DNA from: CAJJDF01 sp965655625
GTDB taxonomy: Bacteria > Bacteroidota > Bacteroidia > Flavobacteriales_D > CAJJDF01
Reading direction: 5' to 3'
NCBI GenBank assembly: GCA_965655625.1
Contig: CBFHHA010000005.1
Span: forward strand, 1 to 64,000
DNA: 64,000 nucleotides
The translations under genes and the position numbers were made by a program. The notes below the pieces were generated by a model. It saw nothing but the letters and a program-made list of their open reading frames with translations, had not been told where the DNA came from and searched no databases. This document shows, piece by piece, positions 51,054 to 58,221 of the stretch. The stretch's first letter is position 1. Every line of letters begins with the position of its first letter.

Positions 51054-51981
51054 GTTGAGTATTGAATTTGTTATTCTTACCGATAGGCACAAAAGTAGTA
51101 GCGGGATTTTCCTCTATATTTTCGTCAGATTTGTTCAATTCGAATTTGTAAGTTAGTAACTTGTAATACAACTTGGCCGCTAAAAAATCGGATGATTTTT
51201 CAATCTCATTTGGGCACAACTCTACAATATCAAAACCAACAACATTTTTCTGTTCAAACACTTTTTTAAAAAACGCCAACGATTCGTACCACATTAAACC
51301 TCCAGGTTCTGGAGTTCCAGTTGCTGGACAAATTGAAGGATCAAAACCATCTAAATCAATGGTGATGTATACATTATCCGTCATTAATTCGATTGCTGCA
51401 TCCATCCAGAACTCATCTTGTGCCATCTCATGCGCAAAAAACACGTTATCCAAATTCATCACTCGTTTTTCGGCCACATCCATGCTTCTAATCCCTACCT
51501 GAATAAGGTTGGTAGTTTCATTTGCTTCGTAAAGCGCGCAAGCATGATTACAAGTAGAACCTTCGTACTCCTTTCTCAAATCTGCATGTGCATCAATCTG
51601 AAGAACCGATAGGTTTTTAAAGACTTCATTGTGTGCTCGTATTGCCCCAATGGAAATAGAGTGTTCACCCCCAAAAGTGGTGACAAATTTATCTTTTAGA
51701 ATGTATTCTTTGGTTAGTTTATACACCGCCTCGGTCATGGATTCGGGCGAAGCGTTTTCGGTTATGGCAGCAGGCATATAAACTCCTTGTTTATAGACCT
51801 CCGACCTTGTTTCGATGTCATACAACTCCATATTTTCAGAAGCATGTAAAAATGCCTGAGGACCTCTATCTGCTCCTTTCTGCCAAGTACTTGTTCCGTC
51901 ATATGGAACAGTTGACAACACTATGTTTGCCTTTTCTATTGTTGCGAATTCTGTTGGAATTCCTGCATATGTCTTTTTCAT
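51046..51981 (-). CDS. speB: Agmatinase
   Basis: A 311-residue ureohydrolase that converts agmatine to putrescine and urea. The Mn2+-binding motifs are all present: GGEHSIS, IDAHADLRKEY and DLDGFDPS. The length matches agmatinases rather than arginases, and it lies directly after the arginine decarboxylase gene, which makes agmatine. The last 25 residues are a short polar tail (ENPATTFVPIGKNN). It is separated from speA by a palindromic element. Confidence 0.9.
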   Translation of the reverse strand: MKKTYAGIPTEFATIEKANIVLSTVPYDGTSTWQKGADRGPQAFLHASENMELYDIETRSEVYKQGVYMPAAITENASPESMTEAVYKLTKEYILKDKFVTTFGGEHSISIGAIRAHNEVFKNLSVLQIDAHADLRKEYEGSTCNHACALYEANETTNLIQVGIRSMDVAEKRVMNLDNVFFAHEMAQDEFWMDAAIELMTDNVYITIDLDGFDPSICPATGTPEPGGLMWYESLAFFKKVFEQKNVVGFDIVELCPNEIEKSSDFLAAKLYYKLLTYKFELNKSDENIEENPATTFVPIGKNNKFNTQHD

Positions 51982-52019
51982 TTTTTGTTGTTGTTATACT
52001 ATTTGGTATTCTCGTTTTA

Positions 52020-52118
52020 TCTCAACCCCACCTTCCCCACGGGAAGGAGAATTCTCACAAAAAATATTTTCAGAGAATTTGAAGTCCCTTTCCCTTTGGG
52101 AAGGGTCAGGGATGGGAA
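52020..52118. mobile_element. Non-coding palindromic element between speB and speA, related to the leuS element ends
   Basis: About 100 bases that can fold on themselves. The left end has the hairpin CCTTCCC-CAC-GGGAAGG (52031-52047), the right end CCCTTTCCC-TTT-GGGAAGGG, followed by TCAGGGATGGGA. The reverse complement of the right end begins TCCCATCCCTGACCCTTCCC and ends GGGACTT, close to the 34-bp repeat of the leuS element (TCCCATCCTAAATCCTTCCC ... GGACTT). Between the ends is a second dyad, AATTCTC (52050-52056) with GAGAATT. It has no coding capacity and looks like a small non-autonomous relative. Because it sits between two co-transcribed genes, it may also shape the operon mRNA. Confidence 0.65.
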
Positions 52119-53513
52119 TTAAGTATAGCCCAAAATATTTAGGAACTGTTCTTGAGTCTGTTGTTCATTGAATACTTTCGTTTCCAACTCTCCTCTTTCA
52201 TTTTTTGAGATAATAAGATGTTTTGGATGAGGAATAAGGCAGTGTTGTAATCCGCCATACCCACCAACTGACTCCTGATAGGCTCCCGTATTAAAGAAAC
52301 CAATATAGAGAGGTTTTTCTTTGTGGTATTTTGGTAAATAAATAGCATTGACATGCTGCTCTGAATTGTAATAATCATCGCTATCACAAGTCAACCCTCC
52401 TAACAACACTCTTTCGTATTCATCGTTCCATCTATTGATAGGGAGCATAATAAATCGCTTGTTTATCGACCATGAATCTGGCAACGTTGTCATGAATGAA
52501 GAATTTATCAAATTCCACTTCTCTCTATCATTTTGTTGTTTCTGGTAAAGCACTTCATAAATGACACCAGCACTTTCTCCTACAGTAAAAGAGCCAAACT
52601 CAGTAAATAAGTTAGGAACCTCTACATCCGCATCCTCGCAAGTCTCTTTAATTATTCTAACGATTTCGCTAATCAGGTAGGCATAATCATAATCAAAACC
52701 CAGAGAGTTCTTTATCGGAAACCCTCCCCCAATATTCAGTGAATCTAATGTTGGACAAATTTTCTTTAAATCAACGTACACCTTCAGACATTTCGTTAGT
52801 TCGTTCCAGTAATAAGCGTTATCTCTTATTCCTGTATTGATGAAAAAATGTAACATTTTGAGGTTTACCTTTTCACTTTGTGCAATTTCATTTTTATAAT
52901 ATTTTAAAATATTTTTGTAGCCAATTCCAAGTCTAGAAGTATAAAACTCGAACTTTGGTTCCTCTTCACTTGCTATTCTGATTCCAACATTCATGGTTCC
53001 GTTTACCCCCTCGGACAACAATTGAAGTTCCTCGTAATTATCTATGATTGGGATGCAATTTGAGAAACCCATGTTGATGATTCTCGTAATGTTTTCCACA
53101 TATTGCGCTCTTTTAAAGCCATTACAAATGATATAATTATATTTGGTAAGCATACCTTTTTCATACAGTGATTCCACTATATTAATATCAAAGGCAGAAG
53201 AAGTTTCAATGTGAGTTTCGTTTTTTAGAACTTCATTCAAAACATGCGAAAAGTGAGAACTTTTTGTACAATAACAGTAGTTATATTGAGCCTTATATTG
53301 GTGCTTTTCAAAAGCGGCTGCAAACCAATCTTTGGCTCTTTGTATGTTTTCCGAAATCTTTGGAAGATAACTAAACTTAAGTGGAGTTCCGTGCTCCCTA
53401 ATTAATTCAGAAAGATTTATCCCATGCCAAGAAAGCTGATTGTTATTTACAGCAAATTCTTCTTGTGGAAAATCAAATGTTTGGTCGATTAAATCTGTAT
53501 ATTTTGTATTCAT
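52119..53513 (-). CDS. speA: Arginine decarboxylase (PLP, alanine-racemase fold)
   Basis: A 464-residue PLP enzyme of the Orn/Lys/Arg decarboxylase group 2 fold. The PLP Lys is Lys84 in YNYCYCTKSSHFSH; the glycine-rich phosphate-binding region is LNIGGGFPIKN, and the segment LLGGLTCDSDDYY holds the Cys-Asp pair of the second subunit active site. It matches the short arginine decarboxylase form of Bacteroidota. It heads a minus-strand polyamine cluster with agmatinase, RMD1/YagE and the DHS homologue. A leader of nearly 280 bases precedes it. Confidence 0.87.
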   Translation of the reverse strand: MNTKYTDLIDQTFDFPQEEFAVNNNQLSWHGINLSELIREHGTPLKFSYLPKISENIQRAKDWFAAAFEKHQYKAQYNYCYCTKSSHFSHVLNEVLKNETHIETSSAFDINIVESLYEKGMLTKYNYIICNGFKRAQYVENITRIINMGFSNCIPIIDNYEELQLLSEGVNGTMNVGIRIASEEEPKFEFYTSRLGIGYKNILKYYKNEIAQSEKVNLKMLHFFINTGIRDNAYYWNELTKCLKVYVDLKKICPTLDSLNIGGGFPIKNSLGFDYDYAYLISEIVRIIKETCEDADVEVPNLFTEFGSFTVGESAGVIYEVLYQKQQNDREKWNLINSSFMTTLPDSWSINKRFIMLPINRWNDEYERVLLGGLTCDSDDYYNSEQHVNAIYLPKYHKEKPLYIGFFNTGAYQESVGGYGGLQHCLIPHPKHLIISKNERGELETKVFNEQQTQEQFLNILGYT

Positions 53514-53605
53514 TTTGTTTGATATAGATAGTTTTTGGGCATATCATCCCTATTGATCTCCTACTTCTTTTCAGAGAAATTAATTTACCGAGATTCCGGT
53601 TCTAT

Positions 53606-53779
53606 CTATACACGAATTACCACACTCACAGGAAGCAGTGCGTAAGGGGACAACCCAATAGAGCTTGCTTTTTCAGCAATCGAAGAAATATCCTTTATTC
53701 TTTTGTTGGGTTTCCAAAACCCATTTTCTATTTTATTTCTTCGTTCAAATAGAAAATCAAAAGTCTTTAATAAGTTCAA
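53606..53779 (-). CDS. Possible small upstream reading frame in the speA leader
   Basis: A 57-codon frame that starts with TTG and ends at TAG, 92 bases before the speA ATG. It would read MNLLKTFDFLFERRNKIENG and end in LLPVSVVIRV. It begins about 12 bases after the predicted mRNA start. The composition is protein-like, but the frame is short, begins with a rare start codon and has no known family. It is listed as a candidate leader peptide gene, not an established one. Confidence 0.25.
   Translation of the reverse strand: MNLLKTFDFLFERRNKIENGFWKPNKRIKDISSIAEKASSIGLSPYALLPVSVVIRV
53707..53756. other. Two adjacent hairpins in the speA leader
   Basis: TGGGTTT (53707-53713) pairs with AAACCCA (53717-53723), and directly beside it TTTTCTATTT (53724-53733) pairs perfectly with AAATAGAAAA (53747-53756). 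Both lie in the transcribed leader of speA. Such paired structures can control translation or transcription; no riboswitch class is recognised. Confidence 0.4.
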
Positions 53780-53797
53780 CTTTTATTAAAATTTTGC

Positions 53798-53825
53798 TAA
53801 ATGTAGATAAAAAAATGACACGCAA
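53798..53825 (-). promoter_or_regulatory. Predicted promoter of the speA cluster
   Basis: On the minus strand TTG (53825-53823), a 17-base spacer and TACATTTA (53805-53798) agree with the Bacteroidota consensus except for the last base. It predicts a leader of about 275 bases. Confidence 0.45.
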
Positions 53826-53932
53826 AACTTTTTTTTCAAAAAAGTGAATTATTTTTTTTAGCACTAGTGAATTTTAAGTGTAAGCATCTATCTCTCATAA
53901 TCATAGCCAGTAAAGGAACTAACTAAAACCAA

Positions 53933-53964
53933 AAAAGCGCTCTCAAATGCTTGAGAACGCTTTT
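53933..53964 (-). terminator. Terminator after the 2-oxoglutarate dehydrogenase E2 gene
   Basis: On the minus strand AAAAGCG-T-TCTCAA pairs with TTGAGA-G-CGCTTTT around a four-base loop, followed by TTGG and T-rich sequence. It ends sucB before the speA promoter region. Confidence 0.8.
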
Positions 53965-53985
53965 AAAATTTATCTGAGTAACTTT

Positions 53986-55230
53986 TTATAGTCCTAACAA
54001 AACTTCAACTGGGTCTTTTGCTCCAAACAACATTCTTTCAGGATTTTCGAGCATTTCTTTTACTTTTACCAAGAATCCTACGGATTCTTTCCCATCAATA
54101 ATTCGGTGATCATAAGAAAGAGCTACATACATAATCGGTCTCACCACAATTTCTCCGTCTACTACAACAGCTCTCTCCACAATGTTGTGCATTCCTAAAA
54201 TTGCTGATTGTGGTGGGTTGATGATTGGAGTAGAAAGCATAGAACCAAAAACACCACCGTTGGTAATAGTAAATGTTCCTCCCTGCATTTCATCAATGGA
54301 AATTTTCCCATCTCTCGCCTTGATAGCCAGCCTCTTTATTTCGGCTTCTATTTCGGCCAAACTCATGGTTTCAGCGTTTCTTACAATTGGAACCATCAAG
54401 CCTTTAGGAGAAGATACGGCAATACCAATATCTGCATAATTATGAAGTACCATTTCTTTTCCGTCAATCATTCCATTTACTGCGGGATAATGATTCAATG
54501 CTTCGGTTACGGCTTTCGTAAAGAACGACATAAAACCAAGACTTGTCCCCAATTGTTCTTTGAACTTCATTTTATACTTATTCCGAATGTCCATAATTGG
54601 CTTCATATCCACCTCATTGAAAGTAGTCAGCATAGCTGTTTCGTTCTTCACAGAAACTAATCTTTCTGCCACTTTTCTTCGAAGCATACTCATTTTCACA
54701 CGTTCCTTGTCTCTTGTTCCTCCCCATCCGCTTGCGTTGTCAGTGGCAAAACCAGCAGACATAGCTGCAATCACATCTTGCTTCATGACTCTTCCGTCTT
54801 TTCCAGTTCCGGTCACTTTAGAAATCCCATTTTCGTCCATCAATTTCTTTGCCGAAACAGAAGGAACATCTTTCGCATAGGTTTCCTTGGCAGGAGTTTC
54901 AGCATTCACAGGATTAGGATTAGGCGCTGCTGCCTCTTCTTTTTTCTCCTCTTTCTTAGGTTCTTCTTTTGGAGCGGAACTCCCTGCCGGTCTTTCAGCT
55001 TTTGTGTCTATCAAACACACCACAGCTCCTACTGCAACCGTATCACCTTCTTCGGCTTTCAATGTAATAATACCTGATTCTTCTGCCGGTAATTCAAGGG
55101 TAGCTTTGTCCGAGTCAACCTCAGCAATAGCCTGATCTTTTTCTACCCAATCGCCAGTTTCAACTAGCCATTCTGCAATTTCAACTTCCGATATTGACTC
55201 GCCTGGTGAAGGCACTTTCATTTCTAACAT
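53986..55230 (-). CDS. sucB: Dihydrolipoyllysine succinyltransferase (2-oxoglutarate dehydrogenase E2)
   Basis: The 414-residue E2 of 2-oxoglutarate dehydrogenase, which moves succinyl groups to CoA. A lipoyl domain carries the Lys in VDSDKATLELPAE; a linker rich in Pro, Glu and Lys follows; then a subunit-binding domain (VPSVSAKKLMDENGI); then the catalytic domain with His in LSYDHRIIDGKE. It ends in a typical PVEVLLGL. It is in the same orientation as and 143 bases downstream of sucA; the gap is filled by a palindromic repeat. Confidence 0.95.
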   Translation of the reverse strand: MLEMKVPSPGESISEVEIAEWLVETGDWVEKDQAIAEVDSDKATLELPAEESGIITLKAEEGDTVAVGAVVCLIDTKAERPAGSSAPKEEPKKEEKKEEAAAPNPNPVNAETPAKETYAKDVPSVSAKKLMDENGISKVTGTGKDGRVMKQDVIAAMSAGFATDNASGWGGTRDKERVKMSMLRRKVAERLVSVKNETAMLTTFNEVDMKPIMDIRNKYKMKFKEQLGTSLGFMSFFTKAVTEALNHYPAVNGMIDGKEMVLHNYADIGIAVSSPKGLMVPIVRNAETMSLAEIEAEIKRLAIKARDGKISIDEMQGGTFTITNGGVFGSMLSTPIINPPQSAILGMHNIVERAVVVDGEIVVRPIMYVALSYDHRIIDGKESVGFLVKVKEMLENPERMLFGAKDPVEVLLGL

Positions 55231-55270
55231 ATTCTTATGTTTTTACTATTCTTTTATTCCGTTTCTTTAT

Positions 55271-55360
55271 CTTCCTGAACTGAATTCAGGGTTTCACAGG
55301 GAATATTTCAAGAGAATTATTCCTCTGAATTGTGATGTTTGAATAAATTCAGTATCACAC
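55271..55360. repeat. Dispersed palindromic repeat, family B, copy between sucA and sucB
   Basis: About 90 bases. The left end has CCTGAACTGAATTCAGG and TTTCACAGGGAATATTTCA; the right end has GAATAAATTCAGTATCACAC, whose reverse complement recalls the left end of the copy at 32840. It separates two genes that would otherwise be tightly linked. Confidence 0.6.
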
Positions 55361-55373
55361 TATATCTTATACT

Positions 55374-58094
55374 CTATTTTATCTCAAATAATTTAGTTAT
55401 TAGAGCTTGATGTCTCAATTTGGAGGCGATTGGCGATCCACTTGCTGGAGAACCAGATTCTGGTCTTGACACCACATCTAATCTTACATCAAAGTTTCTT
55501 GTTTTACCCATGATAAATGACCAAGCCCCCATATTTTCAGGCTCTTCTTGCAACCAAACAAATTTCTTATCTGATCCGTATTTCTTAATTAATTCTTGCA
55601 TTTGAGCCTCTGGGAATGGGTATATCTGCTCCAATCTAATTAATGCAATATGATCACCTTTACCTTGCGCTTCCATTTGTTCCAGTACATCGTAATATAT
55701 TTTACCTGAACAGAAAGCAACGGTTTTCACGGTTTTCTTGTCTACTCTTGTATCATCTAACACTTCTTGAAAACCACCTTTAGCCAATTCATCCAATGTG
55801 GAAACTGCTTTTGGGTACCTCAGTAATTTCTTTGGGGTAAATACAATCAGAGGTTTTCTGAAATTTCTCTTAATTTGCCTTCTCAACAAATGGTAATGAT
55901 TTGCTGGAGTTGTACAGTTAGCTATTTGTATATTATTGTCGGCACATTGCTGCAAGAATCTCTCCATCCTTCCACTTGAATGTTCACTTCCCATATCTTC
56001 GTATCCGTGTGGCAACAACATAACCAAACCATTACTCACTCCCCACTTTTCTTCAGCTGCCACGATAAATTGGTCTATCATGATTTGTGCACCATTGAAG
56101 AAATCTCCAAATTGTGCTTCCCAAATTGTCAAACCTTTTGGAACAGCAAATGAGTAGCCATATTCAAAACCAAGTACTCCGTATTCAGAAAGCAAAGAAT
56201 TGTAAATTGTAAAATTTGCTTGTTTATCACTCAAATTATTTAATGTAACAACCTCTTCCTCGGCATCTTCGGTAATTACTACTGCATGCCTATGAGAAAA
56301 AGTTCCTCTTTCTACATCTTGACCAGAAATTCTAACCGGATGACCTTCCTGCAGCAGTGTTGCATAAGCTAACATTTCTGCACTTCCCCAATCTAAGTTG
56401 TCAGATTGAATCATTTCATTTCGATCTTTCATCAACTTAACAATCTTTCTGAAATATTTCTTTCCTTCGGGTAAAGTGGTAATTTTACTACCCAGGTCAA
56501 GTAATTGTTTCTTGTCTACTTTTGTATTTACCTCGGAAAATAATTCGTCTCCTTTGGCGAACTTAAAATCTTCCCAAGTTCTATTAAGAAAATGTTTAAC
56601 CGTAGCTTTTTTGATTTGCTTAGAAGCACCAAAATCATCCTCTAACACCTCGTGGAACTTATTTTTCAATTCCTCCGCCTCTGCCTCAGTAATTACTTTA
56701 TCAGAAAGCAATTTATCTAAGTAAATTTCTCTTGGATTTGGGTGTTTGGCAATTGCTTTGTACAATGTGGGCTGGGTAAACTTCGGCTCGTCACCTTCAT
56801 TGTGTCCATATTTTCTATAACACAACAGATCAATAAACACGTCCTTCTTGAATGTTTGTCTGTACTCTAGAGCAATTGTCATTGCTTGAACAACAGCTTC
56901 TACATCATCTCCATTTACATGAAAAACTGGGGCTAGGGTGGTTTTCGCTATATCGGTGCAATATGTACTAGAACGAGCATCTAAATAGTTTGTGGTAAAA
57001 CCTACTTGGTTATTGATCACAATATGCACAGAACCTCCAGTTCTGTATCCATCCAATTGCGCCATTTGCAACACTTCGTATACAATACCTTGTCCTGCAA
57101 CAGCTGCATCTCCGTGAATCACAATTGGAATAATTTTCCCTTCGTCTTTTAAATATTTGTCAATTTTTCCTCTTGTAATACCCTGAACTACTGGAGCTAC
57201 TGCCTCCAAGTGAGAAGGGTTTGGGGAAAGTGTTAAGTGAACCTCATTGCCGTTGTCTGTTTCGATGTCGCAAGACCATCCGAGGTGGTACTTCACATCT
57301 CCACTAAAATTTTCGTCTTCGTAATCTTTCCCTTCAAACTCACTGAAAATCTTTTCCATGGGTTTGTTGAAAATATTGGCCAAAACATTCAATCTACCTC
57401 TGTGGGCCATCCCCATAACAAACTCCTTAATTCCCATTTCTGCACCTCTCTCTATCAATGCATCCAAAGCCGGGATTAGGGATTCACCACCTTCAATTGA
57501 AAATCTTTTCTGTCCAACAAACTTTTTTTGTAGAAAGTTTTCGAATTCAGTTGACTGATTTAATTTATGTAGAATGTGCTTTTTATCCTCTTTAGAAAAC
57601 TTAGGTCTATTTGTTATTTCAATTTTATCTCTTAACCAGGTTAATCTTTTTTCGGAGCGAATGTACATGTATTCAATCCCTATGGATTGGCAATAAGTTT
57701 GCTCTAAATGATCGATAATTGTGGCTAACGTTGCAGCTCCAATTCCAATTTGTCCTCCAGCCTGAAACACCTCAGTTAAATCAGCATCGACAAGGCCATA
57801 ATTAGCCAACTCTAAAGAAGGAGAATATTTCCTTCTTTCTCTTACTGGGTTTGTTTTTGTAAATAAATGACCCCTTTGGCGGTAATCCTCAATGAGAGTT
57901 ATTACTTTGAATTCCTTGCTTGTTATTCCTGTGGAATGGCCCTCAGCATGTTCATAATTGGCTTTTTGGAATTCAAATCCTTCGAAAAAGCGGGCCCAGC
58001 CTGTTTCTACTGATGAAGGATCTTGTTTGTATTTCTTGTAAAGGTCTTCGAATGCGTTCACATCACCGTTACTTAGAAAAGAAAATTTGTCCAT
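55374..58094 (-). CDS. sucA: 2-oxoglutarate dehydrogenase E1 component
   Basis: The 906-residue ThDP-dependent E1 of the TCA cycle. The N-terminus MDKFSFLSNGDVNAFEDLYK and SSVETGWARFFEGFEF is the E2-binding region of OGDH E1. The active-site regions include SIEGGESLIPALDALIERGA, MAHRGRLNVLAN, the ThDP motif HGDAAVAGQGIVYEVLQMAQ with NNQVGFTTN, and LPHGYEDMGSEHSSGRMERF. All parts are present and the length is normal for Bacteroidota. Confidence 0.96.
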   Translation of the reverse strand: MDKFSFLSNGDVNAFEDLYKKYKQDPSSVETGWARFFEGFEFQKANYEHAEGHSTGITSKEFKVITLIEDYRQRGHLFTKTNPVRERRKYSPSLELANYGLVDADLTEVFQAGGQIGIGAATLATIIDHLEQTYCQSIGIEYMYIRSEKRLTWLRDKIEITNRPKFSKEDKKHILHKLNQSTEFENFLQKKFVGQKRFSIEGGESLIPALDALIERGAEMGIKEFVMGMAHRGRLNVLANIFNKPMEKIFSEFEGKDYEDENFSGDVKYHLGWSCDIETDNGNEVHLTLSPNPSHLEAVAPVVQGITRGKIDKYLKDEGKIIPIVIHGDAAVAGQGIVYEVLQMAQLDGYRTGGSVHIVINNQVGFTTNYLDARSSTYCTDIAKTTLAPVFHVNGDDVEAVVQAMTIALEYRQTFKKDVFIDLLCYRKYGHNEGDEPKFTQPTLYKAIAKHPNPREIYLDKLLSDKVITEAEAEELKNKFHEVLEDDFGASKQIKKATVKHFLNRTWEDFKFAKGDELFSEVNTKVDKKQLLDLGSKITTLPEGKKYFRKIVKLMKDRNEMIQSDNLDWGSAEMLAYATLLQEGHPVRISGQDVERGTFSHRHAVVITEDAEEEVVTLNNLSDKQANFTIYNSLLSEYGVLGFEYGYSFAVPKGLTIWEAQFGDFFNGAQIMIDQFIVAAEEKWGVSNGLVMLLPHGYEDMGSEHSSGRMERFLQQCADNNIQIANCTTPANHYHLLRRQIKRNFRKPLIVFTPKKLLRYPKAVSTLDELAKGGFQEVLDDTRVDKKTVKTVAFCSGKIYYDVLEQMEAQGKGDHIALIRLEQIYPFPEAQMQELIKKYGSDKKFVWLQEEPENMGAWSFIMGKTRNFDVRLDVVSRPESGSPASGSPIASKLRHQALITKLFEIK

Positions 58095-58221
58095 ATTTTT
58101 ATTGCAAATTCATTAACGTAAGGGCGTACATCTACACCTTTTTTCTTTGGAAATATAAAGATGCCATTTTTTTCTTGTACACGAAAGTTTTGGAACTTTT
58201 TTTATTAGATTACTCTCTTTT

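Noticed and set aside
53665..53847. Plus-strand open frame of 60 codons in the speA leader region
   Set aside because: The translation is low-complexity (Phe/Lys-rich), ends in a poly-T region and has no promoter or context.
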